Assembly (NCBI RefSeq): GCF_005491425.1
Contig: NZ_CP028083.1
Span: 4,078,195-4,142,194 of the forward strand
DNA: 64,000 nucleotides
DNA from: Lysinibacillus sp. SGAir0095
Lineage (GTDB): Bacteria > Bacillota > Bacilli > Bacillales_A > Planococcaceae
Reading direction: 5' to 3'
Positions 46,477-56,030 of the stretch are shown in pieces. Position numbers and translations under genes: made by a program. The notes under the pieces were generated by a model, which worked only from the letters and a program-made list of their open reading frames with translations, ran no database searches and was not told where the DNA came from. How positions within the stretch are numbered: the stretch's first letter is position 1; each line of letters opens with the position of its first letter.

Positions 46477-46713
46477 TTATTTATCTTCCGCTACGAATGG
46501 AAGAAGAGCCATAATACGAGAACGTTTAATAGCTGTAGTTAATTTGCGTTGGTATTTTGCACTTGTACCAGTTACGCGACGTGGTAAAATTTTACCGCGT
46601 TCAGAAATGAACTTTTTAAGTAAATCTACATCTTTATAATCGATTGTAGTAATGTTGTTTGAAGTGAAGTAACAAACTTTACGGCGTTTGCGGCCTCCGC
46701 GACGTTGTGCCAT
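46477..46713 (-). CDS. rpsR: Ribosomal protein bS18
   Basis: 78 residues: [36 protein letters not shown] and the basic tail of S18. AAAGGAGGAAAA is ahead of the ATG. Last gene of the rpsF-ssb-rpsR operon; S18 with S6 is the probable ligand of the operon's leader RNA. Confidence 0.97.
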   Translation of the reverse strand: MAQRRGGRKRRKVCYFTSNNITTIDYKDVDLLKKFISERGKILPRRVTGTSAKYQRKLTTAIKRSRIMALLPFVAEDK

Positions 46714-46802
46714 TTCGATTTTCCTCCTTTATGAGTTTTTAGTTTCTAATGTCTGGCTTCATAAGCTGTTGTCAGAGCTGGGCGAAGTGTTCGCTTTTCC
46801 TC

Positions 46803-47375
46803 TTAGAACGGTAAGTCATCTTCAGAAACTTCGATTGGTCCTTTGCTCGATGCAAATGGATCCTCATCTACACGTGTATAATTTTGCTGATTCATAGAAG
46901 GTTGAGATTGTTGGTAAGAAGGAGCAAATGGATCTTGATCCATATTGCCACCACCAAATTGTTGGTTTGGTTGGCTTGTACCATATGAAGGTTGGTTGCC
47001 TCCATATTGTGGTTGCCCTCCATACTGTTGATTTGGCATTCCTCCACCACCAGTGTTGCGTGGTTCTAAGAATTGAACAGCATCCGCTACAACATCTGTT
47101 GTATAAACACGTTTTCCATCTTGACCCTCAAAACTACCTGTTTGAATACGGCCTTCTACACCAATCAAACTTCCTTTTTTCATGAAGTTTGCCAAGTTTT
47201 CGGCTTGTTTTCTCCAAGCAATACATCCGATGAAGTCTGCTTCACGTTCACCTTGTTGGTTCGAAAATGTTCTATTTACAGCGACTGTAAAACGAGTCAT
47301 AGGAACGCCACTCGGTGTATATCGAAGCTCAGGATCTTTCGTAAGTCTTCCAACTAGTACGACACGGTTTATCAC
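46803..47375 (-). CDS. ssb: Single-stranded DNA-binding protein
   Basis: 190 residues. The OB fold runs [23 protein letters not shown] to about residue 105; then a Gly/Gln/Asn-rich linker and the conserved acidic tip (SEDDLPF) that recruits repair and replication proteins. It lies between rpsF and rpsR. Confidence 0.97.
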   Translation of the reverse strand: MINRVVLVGRLTKDPELRYTPSGVPMTRFTVAVNRTFSNQQGEREADFIGCIAWRKQAENLANFMKKGSLIGVEGRIQTGSFEGQDGKRVYTTDVVADAVQFLEPRNTGGGGMPNQQYGGQPQYGGNQPSYGTSQPNQQFGGGNMDQDPFAPSYQQSQPSMNQQNYTRVDEDPFASSKGPIEVSEDDLPF

Positions 47376-47422
47376 AATTTCAACCTCCTTTTTTCAGCAT
47401 TTTTGTTAAAATTAAATGTTAA

Positions 47423-47710
47423 TTAAGCTTCTTCACGAACAGCCATGTGACGAATAATGTCTTCGCTGATGTTAGCTAAACGAGTGAATTCGTTAATAGC
47501 TTCAGTTCCAGCGTTAGCTTTTACGATTTGGTAGTAACCTTCACGGAAGTCGTTGATTTCATAAGCTAAGCGGCGTTTGCCCCACTCTTTAGACTCGATG
47601 ATTTCAGCGCCGTTTGAAGTTAAAACTTCATTGAAGCGTTCTACTAATGCTTTTTTCGCTTCGTCTTCAATGTTTGGACGAACGATGTACATTACTTCAT
47701 ACTTTTTCAT
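47423..47710 (-). CDS. rpsF: Ribosomal protein bS6
   Basis: 95 residues, starting [19 protein letters not shown] with [18 protein letters not shown] in the middle. First gene of the operon with ssb and rpsR; the ribosome site (AAGGAGGTG) lies inside the regulatory leader stem. Confidence 0.97.
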   Translation of the reverse strand: MKKYEVMYIVRPNIEDEAKKALVERFNEVLTSNGAEIIESKEWGKRRLAYEINDFREGYYQIVKANAGTEAINEFTRLANISEDIIRHMAVREEA

Positions 47711-47721
47711 CTATTTTGCAC

Positions 47722-47764
47722 CTCCTTATGGACTTGGGCTCTCCGACATGGCGGGAGCAAGGAG
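47722..47764 (-). ncRNA. rpsF leader RNA bound by S6:S18
   Basis: On the minus strand, CTCCTT (47759-47764) pairs with AAGGAG (47722-47727), hiding the rpsF ribosome site. Inside it, GCTC pairs with GAGC and CCG with CGG around CCATGT. This nested helix with a CCG element matches the S6:S18 leader described in Firmicutes, which shuts down translation when free S6:S18 builds up. Confidence 0.65.
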
Positions 47765-47957
47765 TAAGTAATATATACTCACATCATTGAATTGTAGCAC
47801 ACTTCGACACTCTATGCAACAAAGATCATATTTTTATCTGAAGATGTATTTATCACTTTCCATATTTTATTTTCAGTGTTTTCAAACAGCTTCTATTTTT
47901 ACAGTACAATTTCAGATTTTTACCCTTTATAATGTTACATATAAGGGAAGTGAAAAA

Positions 47958-48521
47958 ATGCCACAAGACTCAAAACCTGAAATTATCATGCTGGATATGA
48001 AAAAAATTGCGAAAATGAATATGTGGTTAACCCTTGGCTTAAGTGTTGGATTTTTCATGGTCAATGGGTTTATTCATCAACAATTTTCGGTATCGATATC
48101 ATTTTGGAATATACTGCTTTTCATAGCTAGTTACATTATCCTTATTGCATTACATGAAGTTTTTCATTTACTTGGATTTATGATATTTGGAAAAGTAAAA
48201 TTTAATCAATTAGAATATGGAGTAAATTTAAAATTAGGTATTGCCTATGCAACCACCACTCAGCCATTGCCGAACAAAGCAATGAAAAAATCATTATTAT
48301 TACCATTTTGGACGACTGGTGTTATTCCCAGTATTATTGGTTTTACTGTTCAATCAAATATATTGCTGCTTTTAGGTGCATTTCTAATTGCAGGTGCTAT
48401 CGGTGATTTTTATATGTACAAGGAGCTACGCAAATTCCCAAATACCTCTCTTGTCAAGGATGACCCAGAGTTGCCAAGATTGTATGTATATGAGGAAGGG
48501 GTTAAAGTGAACAATGACTAA
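47958..48521 (+). CDS. DUF3267 membrane protein with zinc-protease motif
   Basis: 187 residues from ATG 47958 (AAGGGAAGTG ahead; the longer frame is unsupported). Four hydrophobic segments are seen. Helix 2 holds HEVFH (His66, Glu67, His70), an HExxH site, and Asp150 in AIGDFYMYKEL is well placed as third ligand, the arrangement of site-2-type intramembrane metalloproteases. It overlaps a paralogue by 8 bases. Substrate unknown. Confidence 0.8.
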   Translation: MPQDSKPEIIMLDMKKIAKMNMWLTLGLSVGFFMVNGFIHQQFSVSISFWNILLFIASYIILIALHEVFHLLGFMIFGKVKFNQLEYGVNLKLGIAYATTTQPLPNKAMKKSLLLPFWTTGVIPSIIGFTVQSNILLLLGAFLIAGAIGDFYMYKELRKFPNTSLVKDDPELPRLYVYEEGVKVNND

Positions 48522-49074
48522 TCATGTAAAAGTCGTCACAATAGATGAGCAAAAAATTGTAAAGCAAACAATCATTTTAACGATTATATTAAGTATTTTA
48601 TTTACAGCTCTAAATTATTTCTTGCAAAGAGATTTTTCATTTAGCATACTACGATTGATCTTGGGCGTAGCCATTTATTTAATTGTCTCATTAGTTTTAG
48701 TTATTGCTAACGAGTTACTAAATATAATCGGTTATCGATTCCGTTGCAAGGTTGCTCGTGAATCCATATCCCTTTCCATTAATCTTGAAAAAGGGTTAAT
48801 CTATTCTAAAACATCAGAAAAAATTAAAAACGCACATTATCAATCTGTCTTTTTAACTTCCTTTTCAATTACGGGGATTCTCCCATTAGCTATTGGTTTT
48901 GCTATTGGCAGCTATCCTTTATTGCTTGCAAGTGCTTCTTTTATTGCAGGTGGACTAGCAAATTTTAAAGGGATTAATAAGCTTAGGAAATATCCGGATG
49001 ATTGTTTAGTACAAGATGTTCCAGAGGATTTTAGTGTATATGTTTATCTAGAAAGTGAAAAACAGGCATCCTAA
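48514..49074 (+). CDS. DUF3267 paralogue without metal ligands (pseudoprotease)
   Basis: 186 residues that align without gaps to the preceding protein over residues 50-160, sharing the helix pattern and the closing LRKYPDDCLVQDVPE. HEVFH is replaced by NELLN, and the later Asp150 by Asn (LANFKG): His66, His70 and Asp150 have all become Asn while Glu67 is kept. It cannot bind zinc in the usual way. Overlap with the upstream gene makes equal translation and a hetero-complex likely. Function unknown. Confidence 0.75.
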   Translation: MTNHVKVVTIDEQKIVKQTIILTIILSILFTALNYFLQRDFSFSILRLILGVAIYLIVSLVLVIANELLNIIGYRFRCKVARESISLSINLEKGLIYSKTSEKIKNAHYQSVFLTSFSITGILPLAIGFAIGSYPLLLASASFIAGGLANFKGINKLRKYPDDCLVQDVPEDFSVYVYLESEKQAS

Positions 49075-49088
49075 TTGGACGCCTGTTT
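49060..49088. terminator. Terminator between DUF3267 pair and ychF
   Basis: AAACAGGC pairs with GCCTGTTT, followed by a seven-T run on the plus strand; the second DUF3267 stop lies in the loop. Confidence 0.8.
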
Positions 49089-49106
49089 TTTTATTGAGCA
49101 TTCAAA

Positions 49107-50207
49107 TTAAACGTTGAAGCGGAATAACATTACGTCGCCATCTTGTACAACGTATTCTTTCCCTTCTAAACGTACCTTACCAGCTTCTTTTGCCGCTGCC
49201 ATTGAACCAGCTTCAACTAAATCTTCATAAGCTACTGTTTCGGCACGAATAAACCCGCGCTCGAAGTCAGAGTGAATTACACCCGCACATGCAGGAGCCT
49301 TCATTCCTTTACGGAAAGTCCAAGCACGTACCTCTTGTACACCAGCAGTGAAGTAAGTTGCTAAACCTAACAAGTCATATGAAGCACGAATTAATTGGTC
49401 TAATCCAGACTCTTCAATTCCTAGTTCTTCAAGGAACATCGCTTTTTCTTCATCATCTAATTCAGAAATTTCTTCTTCGATTTTTGCACAAATTGTAATG
49501 ACTTGAGCACCCTCTGCATCTGCAAATTCACGTACCTGTTGTACGTATTTATTGTTTGCAGCATCTGCAACTTCATCTTCAGAAACGTTTGCTACATAAA
49601 GCATCGGTTTGATTGTTAAAAGGTGTAAACCTTTAATTACTTTTAATTCATCTTCTGATAAATCGGCAGATCGTGCTGGCTTTTCTTTTTCTAATGCATC
49701 TTTTAGTTTTACTAAAATCGGCTCTTCAATTAACGCTTCTTTATCTTTTTGCTTGGCCATTTTGCCTACACGTTGAAGGCGTTTTTCTACAGATTCCATA
49801 TCCGCCAAAATTAACTCTAGATTGATGACTTCAATGTCATCAATCGGATTAACAGAACCCGAAACGTGAGTAATATTTTCATCTTCAAAGCAACGAACTA
49901 CTTGGCAGATAGCATCTACTTCACGGATGTGGGATAAGAATTTATTTCCTAAACCTTCTCCTTTTGATGCACCCTTTACAATTCCTGCAATATCGGTGAA
50001 TTCAAAAGCTGTTGGAACAGTTTTTTTAGGTTCCACTAATTCAGTTAATTTATCTAAACGTGCATCCGGTACTTCAACCACTCCTACGTTAGGGTCAATT
50101 GTTGCGAATGGGTAGTTGGCTGCTAATGCACCTGCTTTTGTAATTGCGTTAAATAATGTAGACTTTCCTACGTTCGGTAAACCTACGATACCAGCTGTTA
50201 GCGACAT
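49107..50207 (-). CDS. ychF: Redox-regulated ATPase/GTPase YchF (OLA1 family)
   Basis: 366 residues from ATG 50207, giving the family start SLTAGIVGLPNVGKSTLFN. G motifs: GLPNVGKS, DIAGIVKGASKGEGLGN; the TGS domain occupies the C-terminus (AWTFRKGMKAPACAGVIHSDFERGF). YchF prefers ATP and associates with ribosomes under stress. The frame extends 12 bases to a GTG, but that lacks room for its ribosome site. Confidence 0.95.
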   Translation of the reverse strand: MSLTAGIVGLPNVGKSTLFNAITKAGALAANYPFATIDPNVGVVEVPDARLDKLTELVEPKKTVPTAFEFTDIAGIVKGASKGEGLGNKFLSHIREVDAICQVVRCFEDENITHVSGSVNPIDDIEVINLELILADMESVEKRLQRVGKMAKQKDKEALIEEPILVKLKDALEKEKPARSADLSEDELKVIKGLHLLTIKPMLYVANVSEDEVADAANNKYVQQVREFADAEGAQVITICAKIEEEISELDDEEKAMFLEELGIEESGLDQLIRASYDLLGLATYFTAGVQEVRAWTFRKGMKAPACAGVIHSDFERGFIRAETVAYEDLVEAGSMAAAKEAGKVRLEGKEYVVQDGDVMLFRFNV

Positions 50208-50341
50208 GAGAGTTGACACGACCTTTCTATTTCTCTTCTAGTTTTTTTACTTTCAAAGTAGCAATAATGATAGAACTAAATAATATGAAACCATTGTTTA
50301 TTATATGGATAAGTAAAGAAAAAGTCTAATACGCCCTGATT

Positions 50342-50542
50342 TTACTCTTCAGTTGCTTTGACTAATACTTTTTTCATTTTCTTTTCAAATTCACGACGAG
50401 GAATCATCACGCTATGACCACATCCTGTGCATTTAATGCGAATATCAGCACCTAATCGTATTATCTTCCAGGCATTTGTTCCACAAGGATGCTGTTTTTT
50501 CATTTCCACGACATCATTAAGTTCAAATACTTTTGCTTCCAT
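50342..50542 (-). CDS. DUF951 protein (YyzM-like)
   Basis: 66 residues with a four-Cys/His pattern, HPCGTNAW and CTGCGHSVMIPR, suggesting a small zinc-ribbon-like RNA- or DNA-binding protein. Its start ATG overlaps the stop of the mscS gene, and in B. subtilis the same family lies in the same neighbourhood next to ychF. Confidence 0.85.
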   Translation of the reverse strand: MEAKVFELNDVVEMKKQHPCGTNAWKIIRLGADIRIKCTGCGHSVMIPRREFEKKMKKVLVKATEE

Positions 50543-51462
50543 TATGCCTCATCTCCCTTGCCAAGATTTATACTTGGATCAACCATCATCATTTTTTGAT
50601 AAGCCATTGGTATGCCATTTTTCTCTAATATATTCGTTATATCTTTTCTCATGGCACGAGCAACTGCGAAATGCTGGTAAGGCTTTGTTTCCGCAACAAC
50701 TCGAATCGTCACTTCTATCCCAACAACATTTTGTACACCTACAAAAACAGGAATATCAATTAATTCCTCATACAAAGCAGGAAGCGATTTTAAATACGGC
50801 TTAACTAATTCCTCGATCTTATTGATATCCGCACCAATACCAACCTGCAAATCGACTATCGCCTTTGAATTATTAACAGAATAGTTGATAACATCTGTAA
50901 TTTGACCATTCGGTATAATGTATTGTTCTCCTGTATATCCCAAAATCTTAGTCGTTCTTAAACCAATTTCAATTACTGTTCCTTCAGCTGCACTTGTTGT
51001 ATTTAATTTAATATAATCTCCTACCCCAAATTGATCCTCCAGGATAATAAAGAATCCGGTAATAATATCTTTTACTAAGCTTTGTGCACCAAAACCAATC
51101 GCTAAACCGGCAATCCCTGCTCCAGCAAGTAACCCTCCGATATTAATATTAATGGCTGATAAAATGGCAATCATCGCTGAGAAATAAACTAAATAGCTTA
51201 ATGTGCTATGTAATAATTTGATGATTGTTTGTTGTCTACGCTCATTTTGATTAATAGGTGTTTTTACCTTTAATGTCAGAACTCTTGTAATAACTCTTTT
51301 ACCTATAAAAATAACGAGATAGGATACCAAAAGAATCGTTACAATCTTTACCGAAGCACTTATAACAAATGTCCATAATTCTTCGCTTGTAAAATAACTC
51401 CAAGCTTTTTCCGACTTCTCCGTTATGTCTTCAACTTGTGTATCTAAAACTTCTGTCGCCAT
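50542..51462 (-). CDS. MscS-family mechanosensitive channel
   Basis: 306 residues from ATG 51462 (CAAGGAGTGG ahead; the frame to 51513 is unsupported). Three membrane helices; the pore-lining helix is GGLLAGAGIAGLAIGFGAQ, followed by the beta domain signature FFIILEDQFGVGDYIKL and the alpha-beta cytoplasmic cage. It releases solutes on hypo-osmotic shock. Coupled to the DUF951 gene by a one-base overlap. Confidence 0.93.
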   Translation of the reverse strand: MATEVLDTQVEDITEKSEKAWSYFTSEELWTFVISASVKIVTILLVSYLVIFIGKRVITRVLTLKVKTPINQNERRQQTIIKLLHSTLSYLVYFSAMIAILSAININIGGLLAGAGIAGLAIGFGAQSLVKDIITGFFIILEDQFGVGDYIKLNTTSAAEGTVIEIGLRTTKILGYTGEQYIIPNGQITDVINYSVNNSKAIVDLQVGIGADINKIEELVKPYLKSLPALYEELIDIPVFVGVQNVVGIEVTIRVVAETKPYQHFAVARAMRKDITNILEKNGIPMAYQKMMMVDPSINLGKGDEA

Positions 51463-51577
51463 TTTTCCACTCCTTGTATAACTAACTAAATATTTGAATA
51501 TACTTGATACCAATATAGTTCATTTTTTACCATATAAGCTAAATTATTACCAATTCTAAAGAAAGCGAGAATTGCTT

Positions 51578-52210
51578 ATGCAAAAAATTTCGAAAGTCCC
51601 CTTAAATTCATTTGTCCATCATGAGCAGACAGGTGCTCTTTGGCAATTAAGTGATTTATTTTTAAATCATATTCCTTTTGACCATGAACAATTAATATTT
51701 TGCTGCATTGGAACAGATCGTTCAACGGGCGATTCTCTTGGTCCTTTAACAGGCAGTTTTTTATCTAGTTTTCATTCATTCCCATTCGAAGTCATTGGTA
51801 CGCTCGAAAACCCATTACATGCCATCAATTTATCATCGACAATGGACGAAATTAACCAAAAGCCTATTACTCCTTATATTGTTGCCATTGATGCTTGCTT
51901 AGGAAGCGAACGAAATGTAGGTCATATCGTTCTTCAAGATGGCCCATTATTCCCTGGGAAGGCTGTAAAAAAAGAATTACCTCCAATCGGTGACATTTCT
52001 ATTAAAGGAATCGTCAATGTTGGAGGCTTTATGGAAATGCTTGTTTTACAAAATACCCGTTTAAATGTTACCTATTCTATGGGCAATAAAATCGCTCGAG
52101 CTTTACTGCTTGCCTGGCAGCGTCATTTATTGAAAAAGAAAAATGAACACCACGACAATACCAACTACCACAATTCCAGGCAGCAAATTGGCTACTCGAA
52201 TTTTAGTTAA
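51578..52210 (+). CDS. yyaC: Spore protease YyaC (DUF1256)
   Basis: 210 residues. The GPR-protease-like fold is marked by CCIGTDRSTGDSLGPL, then VVAIDACLG and GTLENPLHAINL; it belongs to the spore-specific DUF1256 family. The last 27 residues (HHDNTNYHNSRQQ and on) are polar and lie antisense to the convergent DUF554 gene, an overlap of 84 bases; this tail looks like a late extension. The ribosome site is weak (GCGAGAA). Position next to parAB is as in B. subtilis. Confidence 0.87.
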   Translation: MQKISKVPLNSFVHHEQTGALWQLSDLFLNHIPFDHEQLIFCCIGTDRSTGDSLGPLTGSFLSSFHSFPFEVIGTLENPLHAINLSSTMDEINQKPITPYIVAIDACLGSERNVGHIVLQDGPLFPGKAVKKELPPIGDISIKGIVNVGGFMEMLVLQNTRLNVTYSMGNKIARALLLAWQRHLLKKKNEHHDNTNYHNSRQQIGYSNFS

Positions 52211-52834
52211 GCCGGCAATATTTAATCCGATTGCCATAATCATGACACCACCTGTTGCCGTCATTTCTTGAATAAATAAGTTTAATGCAGCTTCAGGTAT
52301 ATATTTACTGATTACCCCTGCAAGAAGGGTAATAGTACCTTGGTATAAAAAAACGGGGATTGCAGCTAACATTACACCTATTCCTAACGTGGATGCTAAG
52401 ACGATCGCAGTAAATCCATCTATAATCCCCTTTGTAATTAGAACAGAGTGATCATTTCGAATACCACTATCCAATGCACCTAGAATTGCCATTGAACCGA
52501 TTACAAAAAATAATGTAGCATTTATAAATCCTTCCGCTATACTACTCTCTGACGTTTGCTTCCCAATTTTTGTTTCAATCCATTGCCCAAAACGAAACAA
52601 TTGCATATCTAAATCAAGCCATTCACCAATGACTGCACCTATAACAAGACTAATAATTACAATAATGAAATTAGTAGTCTCCATTCCCATTTGAATTCCT
52701 AGAACAGCTACCGCAAGACCGATAATCGATAAAACAGTTGTTTTCATTTTTTCAGGGATTCCCTTTAAAATGCGCCCGATGCTTGATCCAATAATAATCA
52801 ATAAGGCATTAATAATTGATCCGAGTAATACCAT
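52127..52834 (-). CDS. DUF554 membrane protein (YdfK/YqgA-like)
   Basis: 235 residues with about seven hydrophobic helices: VLLGSIINALLIIIGSSIG at the start, then IISLVIGAVIGEWLDLD. The family is a possible transporter of unknown substrate. Its last helix is encoded in the 84-base overlap with yyaC. It lies 60 bases upstream of nothing on its own strand but follows parB in direction, behind a terminator. Confidence 0.88.
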   Translation of the reverse strand: MVLLGSIINALLIIIGSSIGRILKGIPEKMKTTVLSIIGLAVAVLGIQMGMETTNFIIVIISLVIGAVIGEWLDLDMQLFRFGQWIETKIGKQTSESSIAEGFINATLFFVIGSMAILGALDSGIRNDHSVLITKGIIDGFTAIVLASTLGIGVMLAAIPVFLYQGTITLLAGVISKYIPEAALNLFIQEMTATGGVMIMAIGLNIAGLTKIRVANLLPGIVVVGIVVVFIFLFQ

Positions 52835-52856
52835 TTTTTTACCCCTTATGTCTTAG

Positions 52857-52884
52857 AAAAAAGAGCGCCTCGAACTTGGCGCTC
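52857..52884 (-). terminator. parAB terminator
   Basis: GAGCGCC pairs with GGCGCTC; on the minus strand it is followed by TTTTTT, 10 bases past the parB stop. Confidence 0.85.
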
Positions 52885-52893
52885 ACAACTTTT

Positions 52894-53751
52894 CTATTCT
52901 TCTAGTTGTAATATTTCCAAAATACGCTCTAAATCATCCTCTGAATAAAATTCTATTTCTATTTTCCCTTTATTCTTTGATTTTTTGATTTGAACATTTG
53001 TTCCAAAGTACTCACGTAATTGTGTCTCAGTTGCCTGTACAAAAATATCTTTTCTAACAGGTTTTTCCGTTTCACGTGAAACCTCTTCATTTAGTTGTTT
53101 TATTAGAGCTTCTAACTGTCGTACATTTAACCCGTGCTTTATAACTTTTTCAGCCACTTCAGGTATTCTTCTTTTGTTTTTTAACCCTAACAATGTACGT
53201 CCATGTCCCATTGATAACTCACCATTATTCACCAATTCACGTACCTCGTCTGGCAAGGTTAGTAGGCGAAGATGATTCGTAATGTATGGACGGCTTTTCC
53301 CTAATCGGTTTGCTAGTTCTTCTTGGGTAAAATTAAGCTTTTCAATCAAGCTTTGGTAGGCTTCTGCTTCTTCGATAGGTGTTAAATCCTCACGTTGAAG
53401 ATTCTCTAAAATGGCTAGCTCCATCATTTGATCTTCTGTCAGATCTCTTACTATTGCAGGGATTTCATTTAAATTGGCAAGTTTTGCGGCTCTGAAGCGT
53501 CTTTCACCAACTACGATTTCAAACTTTTTCCCCTTTTTTCTAACAACGATAGGCTGAATAATCCCGTGCTCTTTTATGGATTGAGCTAATTCTTCAATTG
53601 CTTCATCTTCAAATGTTTTTCGTGGTTGAAAGGGATTAGCAACAAGCTTCTGTAAGTCGATTTTTTCAATTTGAGCTTCGTTAGTCTGTATGTTATCTAA
53701 CGTTTCGGTCGGAAATAATGCCCCTATTCCTTTACCTAATCCTCTAGCCAT
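52894..53751 (-). CDS. parB: Chromosome-partition protein ParB (Spo0J)
   Basis: 285 residues: CTPase domain with the arginine patch GERRFRAAKLA, helix-turn-helix LTQEELANRLGKSRPYITNHLRL-like region (here FTQEELANRLGKSRPYI), and a C-terminal dimer domain. It loads as a sliding clamp at parS and recruits SMC to the origin. Overlaps parA by 8 bases. Contains a parS site in its own coding sequence. Confidence 0.96.
   Translation of the reverse strand: MARGLGKGIGALFPTETLDNIQTNEAQIEKIDLQKLVANPFQPRKTFEDEAIEELAQSIKEHGIIQPIVVRKKGKKFEIVVGERRFRAAKLANLNEIPAIVRDLTEDQMMELAILENLQREDLTPIEEAEAYQSLIEKLNFTQEELANRLGKSRPYITNHLRLLTLPDEVRELVNNGELSMGHGRTLLGLKNKRRIPEVAEKVIKHGLNVRQLEALIKQLNEEVSRETEKPVRKDIFVQATETQLREYFGTNVQIKKSKNKGKIEIEFYSEDDLERILEILQLEE
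53068..53083. promoter_or_regulatory. parS site inside parB
   Basis: CGTTTCACGTGAAACC matches the parS palindrome TGTTTCACGTGAAACA at the inner 14 bases. A parS inside the parB gene is also found in B. subtilis. Confidence 0.85.
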
Positions 53752-54505
53752 TTTTAATCACTTCCCTTGCTAACTCTAAATAAACTTCTGCACCTCTTGA
53801 TTTTGAATCATAGATAATGATTGGTTCGCCATGACTTGGTGCCTCACTTAAACGAACATTACGAGGGATAATTGTTTTATATACTTTGTCTTGGAAGTAT
53901 TTTTTTACTTCCTCAATCACTTGTAGACCGAGATTTGTACGAGCATCAAGCATCGTTAATAAAACACCATCAATATACAGCTCTTGATTTAGATGTTTTT
54001 GAACAAGACGGACAGTCGATAGTAATTGACTTAGTCCTTCTAGTGCGTAGTATTCACATTGAACTGGAATAATGACGGCATCCGATGCAGTTAAAGCATT
54101 TATTGTTAGCAATCCTAAGGATGGTGGACAGTCGATTATTATGTAATCATATTGCTCTTTTACATTTTGCAGTGCATGTTTTAATCGGACCTCACGTGAG
54201 ATTGTTGAAACAAGTTCAATTTCTGCTCCTGCAAGAGAAATTGTTGCAGGTACTACATCTAAATTTTCAACCTTTGATTGTTGAATAACATTTGCTACTT
54301 CTTCATCATCAATTAAAACGTCATAGATACAACCTTGAATTTCACCTTTATTTATACCTACACCACTTGTAGCATTACCTTGTGGATCAGTGTCTATTAA
54401 AAGAACTTTTTTCCCTAAATAAGCAAGGCAAGCGCTCAGATTTACTGAGGTAGTAGTTTTACCTACCCCACCTTTTTGGTTTGTAACGGCAATAATTCTT
54501 CCCAA
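53744..54505 (-). CDS. parA: Chromosome-partition ATPase ParA (Soj)
   Basis: A deviant-Walker ATPase: VTNQKGGVGKTTTSVN, LLIDTDPQGNATSG, IIIDCPPSLGLLT. It works with ParB in origin placement and controls DnaA activity. I take TTG 54505 (AGGTG 8 bases ahead), giving GRIIAVTNQ as in Soj; the frame runs up to GTG/ATG at 54529/54526. Its end overlaps parB. Confidence 0.95.
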   Translation of the reverse strand: MGRIIAVTNQKGGVGKTTTSVNLSACLAYLGKKVLLIDTDPQGNATSGVGINKGEIQGCIYDVLIDDEEVANVIQQSKVENLDVVPATISLAGAEIELVSTISREVRLKHALQNVKEQYDYIIIDCPPSLGLLTINALTASDAVIIPVQCEYYALEGLSQLLSTVRLVQKHLNQELYIDGVLLTMLDARTNLGLQVIEEVKKYFQDKVYKTIIPRNVRLSEAPSHGEPIIIYDSKSRGAEVYLELAREVIKNG

Positions 54506-54636
54506 CCTTTTTGCACCTGCTTTCATCACTCAATTTATATATGAATTGAATTTAGTCACTAAGTTCATTTTATCAAATTTATAAACTAGATGTACGATTA
54601 CAAAAAACTAATTTATAAATTTCATAGTAGAAAATT

Positions 54637-54669
54637 AGGCTTATCGTCATCTCCTTCGACGATAAGCCT
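54637..54669. terminator. Stem-loop between noc and parA
   Basis: A perfect 12-bp stem (AGGCTTATCGTC and complement) with a 9-base loop. The 350-base gap 54530-54880 also has an imperfect hairpin near 54720-54763; no gene is seen, so noc and parA are probably separate transcripts. Confidence 0.55.
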
Positions 54670-54880
54670 TGTTTGCACTTATGCAGCTAATAAGTAGTTG
54701 AGTACTTTTCTAGCTGTAGAAAAAGAGCCATCTCCTATGGAATCTGAGACAGCTTCTTTTTATGGGACAAGTTTTCGATTGTCTCATCATTAAAGTCCCA
54801 TTCAATAGATTTTCCTAATAAAAGGATTCTCTTAAAAGTTAAACGCAACTAGACTGCTTTGGGTTACTTTGTTCATTTCT

Positions 54881-55768
54881 TTATTTTTTCTTAGGAATCC
54901 GAACAGTGATTTGATAATAATCTTCCGTATCCTCTTCTTCGGTATTCACATTTATGCCACTTTTTGTAACCATTGATAATGATTGTTTAATTGTGTTTAA
55001 TGCAATACGAATATCTTTACTAATTGCTTTACGCTTGGGTCTTTCTTTTTTTACTGTCTCTTCTTCTGGCGCGTTCATTTGTTGGATATATTCTTCTAGC
55101 TGACGAACATTCCAATCATATTCCTTTATTAATGCCACTAATTGAGCTTGTACTTCTTCATCTTTTAGAGAAATCATGGCCCGTGCGTGACGTTCTGTAA
55201 TCTCTCTTCTCAAAATGGCTTCTTGTACAAATTGAGGTAATTTTAATAATCGTAATTTATTTGCTACAGTAGATTGACCTTTTCCTAAACGTTGAGCAAG
55301 TGCTTCCTGTGTTAGTGAATGAAGTTCTAGTAATTGCTGATAAGCTAATGCTTCTTCAATTGCCGTCAATTCTTCTCGTTGAAGATTTTCAATTAATGCA
55401 ATAGAAGCAGTTTCTTTATCACTTAAATCACGAACAATCGCAGGAACCTCAGTCCAATTGAGTTTTTTCATTGCTCGGTAGCGACGTTCCCCTGCAATTA
55501 TCTCAAACCGTTCTCCATCAAAATTGCGAATAACAATAGGTTGAATGACACCATGCGTATGAATGGTTCTTGATAATTCTTCAATCTTCTCTTCATCAAA
55601 AACTGTACGAGGTTGGAACCGATTTGGAATAATTTTATCGATTGGTATTTTCACTACTTCTTCTGAAGCTGTTTTCTTTTCAACTTGTGCTACGTGTTCT
55701 ACTTCACTTTTAATTTCAGAAACAGTTTTATCTCCGCCTCCGAAAAATCGTGAAAAAGGACTTTTCAT
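54881..55768 (-). CDS. noc: Nucleoid occlusion protein Noc
   Basis: 295 residues, a ParB paralogue: [21 protein letters not shown], the helix-turn-helix [19 protein letters not shown], and the Noc-type N-terminal amphipathic helix (SPFSRFFGG) that binds the membrane. It blocks Z-ring formation over the nucleoid. ATG has GGTGGTG ahead. It is placed next to rsmG as in other Bacillales. Confidence 0.93.
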   Translation of the reverse strand: MKSPFSRFFGGGDKTVSEIKSEVEHVAQVEKKTASEEVVKIPIDKIIPNRFQPRTVFDEEKIEELSRTIHTHGVIQPIVIRNFDGERFEIIAGERRYRAMKKLNWTEVPAIVRDLSDKETASIALIENLQREELTAIEEALAYQQLLELHSLTQEALAQRLGKGQSTVANKLRLLKLPQFVQEAILRREITERHARAMISLKDEEVQAQLVALIKEYDWNVRQLEEYIQQMNAPEEETVKKERPKRKAISKDIRIALNTIKQSLSMVTKSGINVNTEEEDTEDYYQITVRIPKKK

Positions 55769-56030
55769 TCAATAGGCACCACCTTTTAGAAACTATCTTG
55801 CTCGAGATACTTTATATAATATTATTTATTATAAACTATAAATTGTACAGAGTTCGATAGAAGTAAAATCTAGTAAAATGACATAATATAAATTATTTAT
55901 GCTACAAGAGGCAAATTTATATCTAAAAATTTGTGACAATTTAAATATTTCACAGAAAATGTAGGATAAACCGCTAAAATAAGGGAAATAAGTATCTAGA
56001 TTCATGAAATTTAGTACAGTTACTGTTGGA

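Noticed and set aside
47787..47957. N-terminal extension of the first DUF3267 protein
   Set aside because: Unsupported by a ribosome site; AAGGGAAGTG places the start at 47958.
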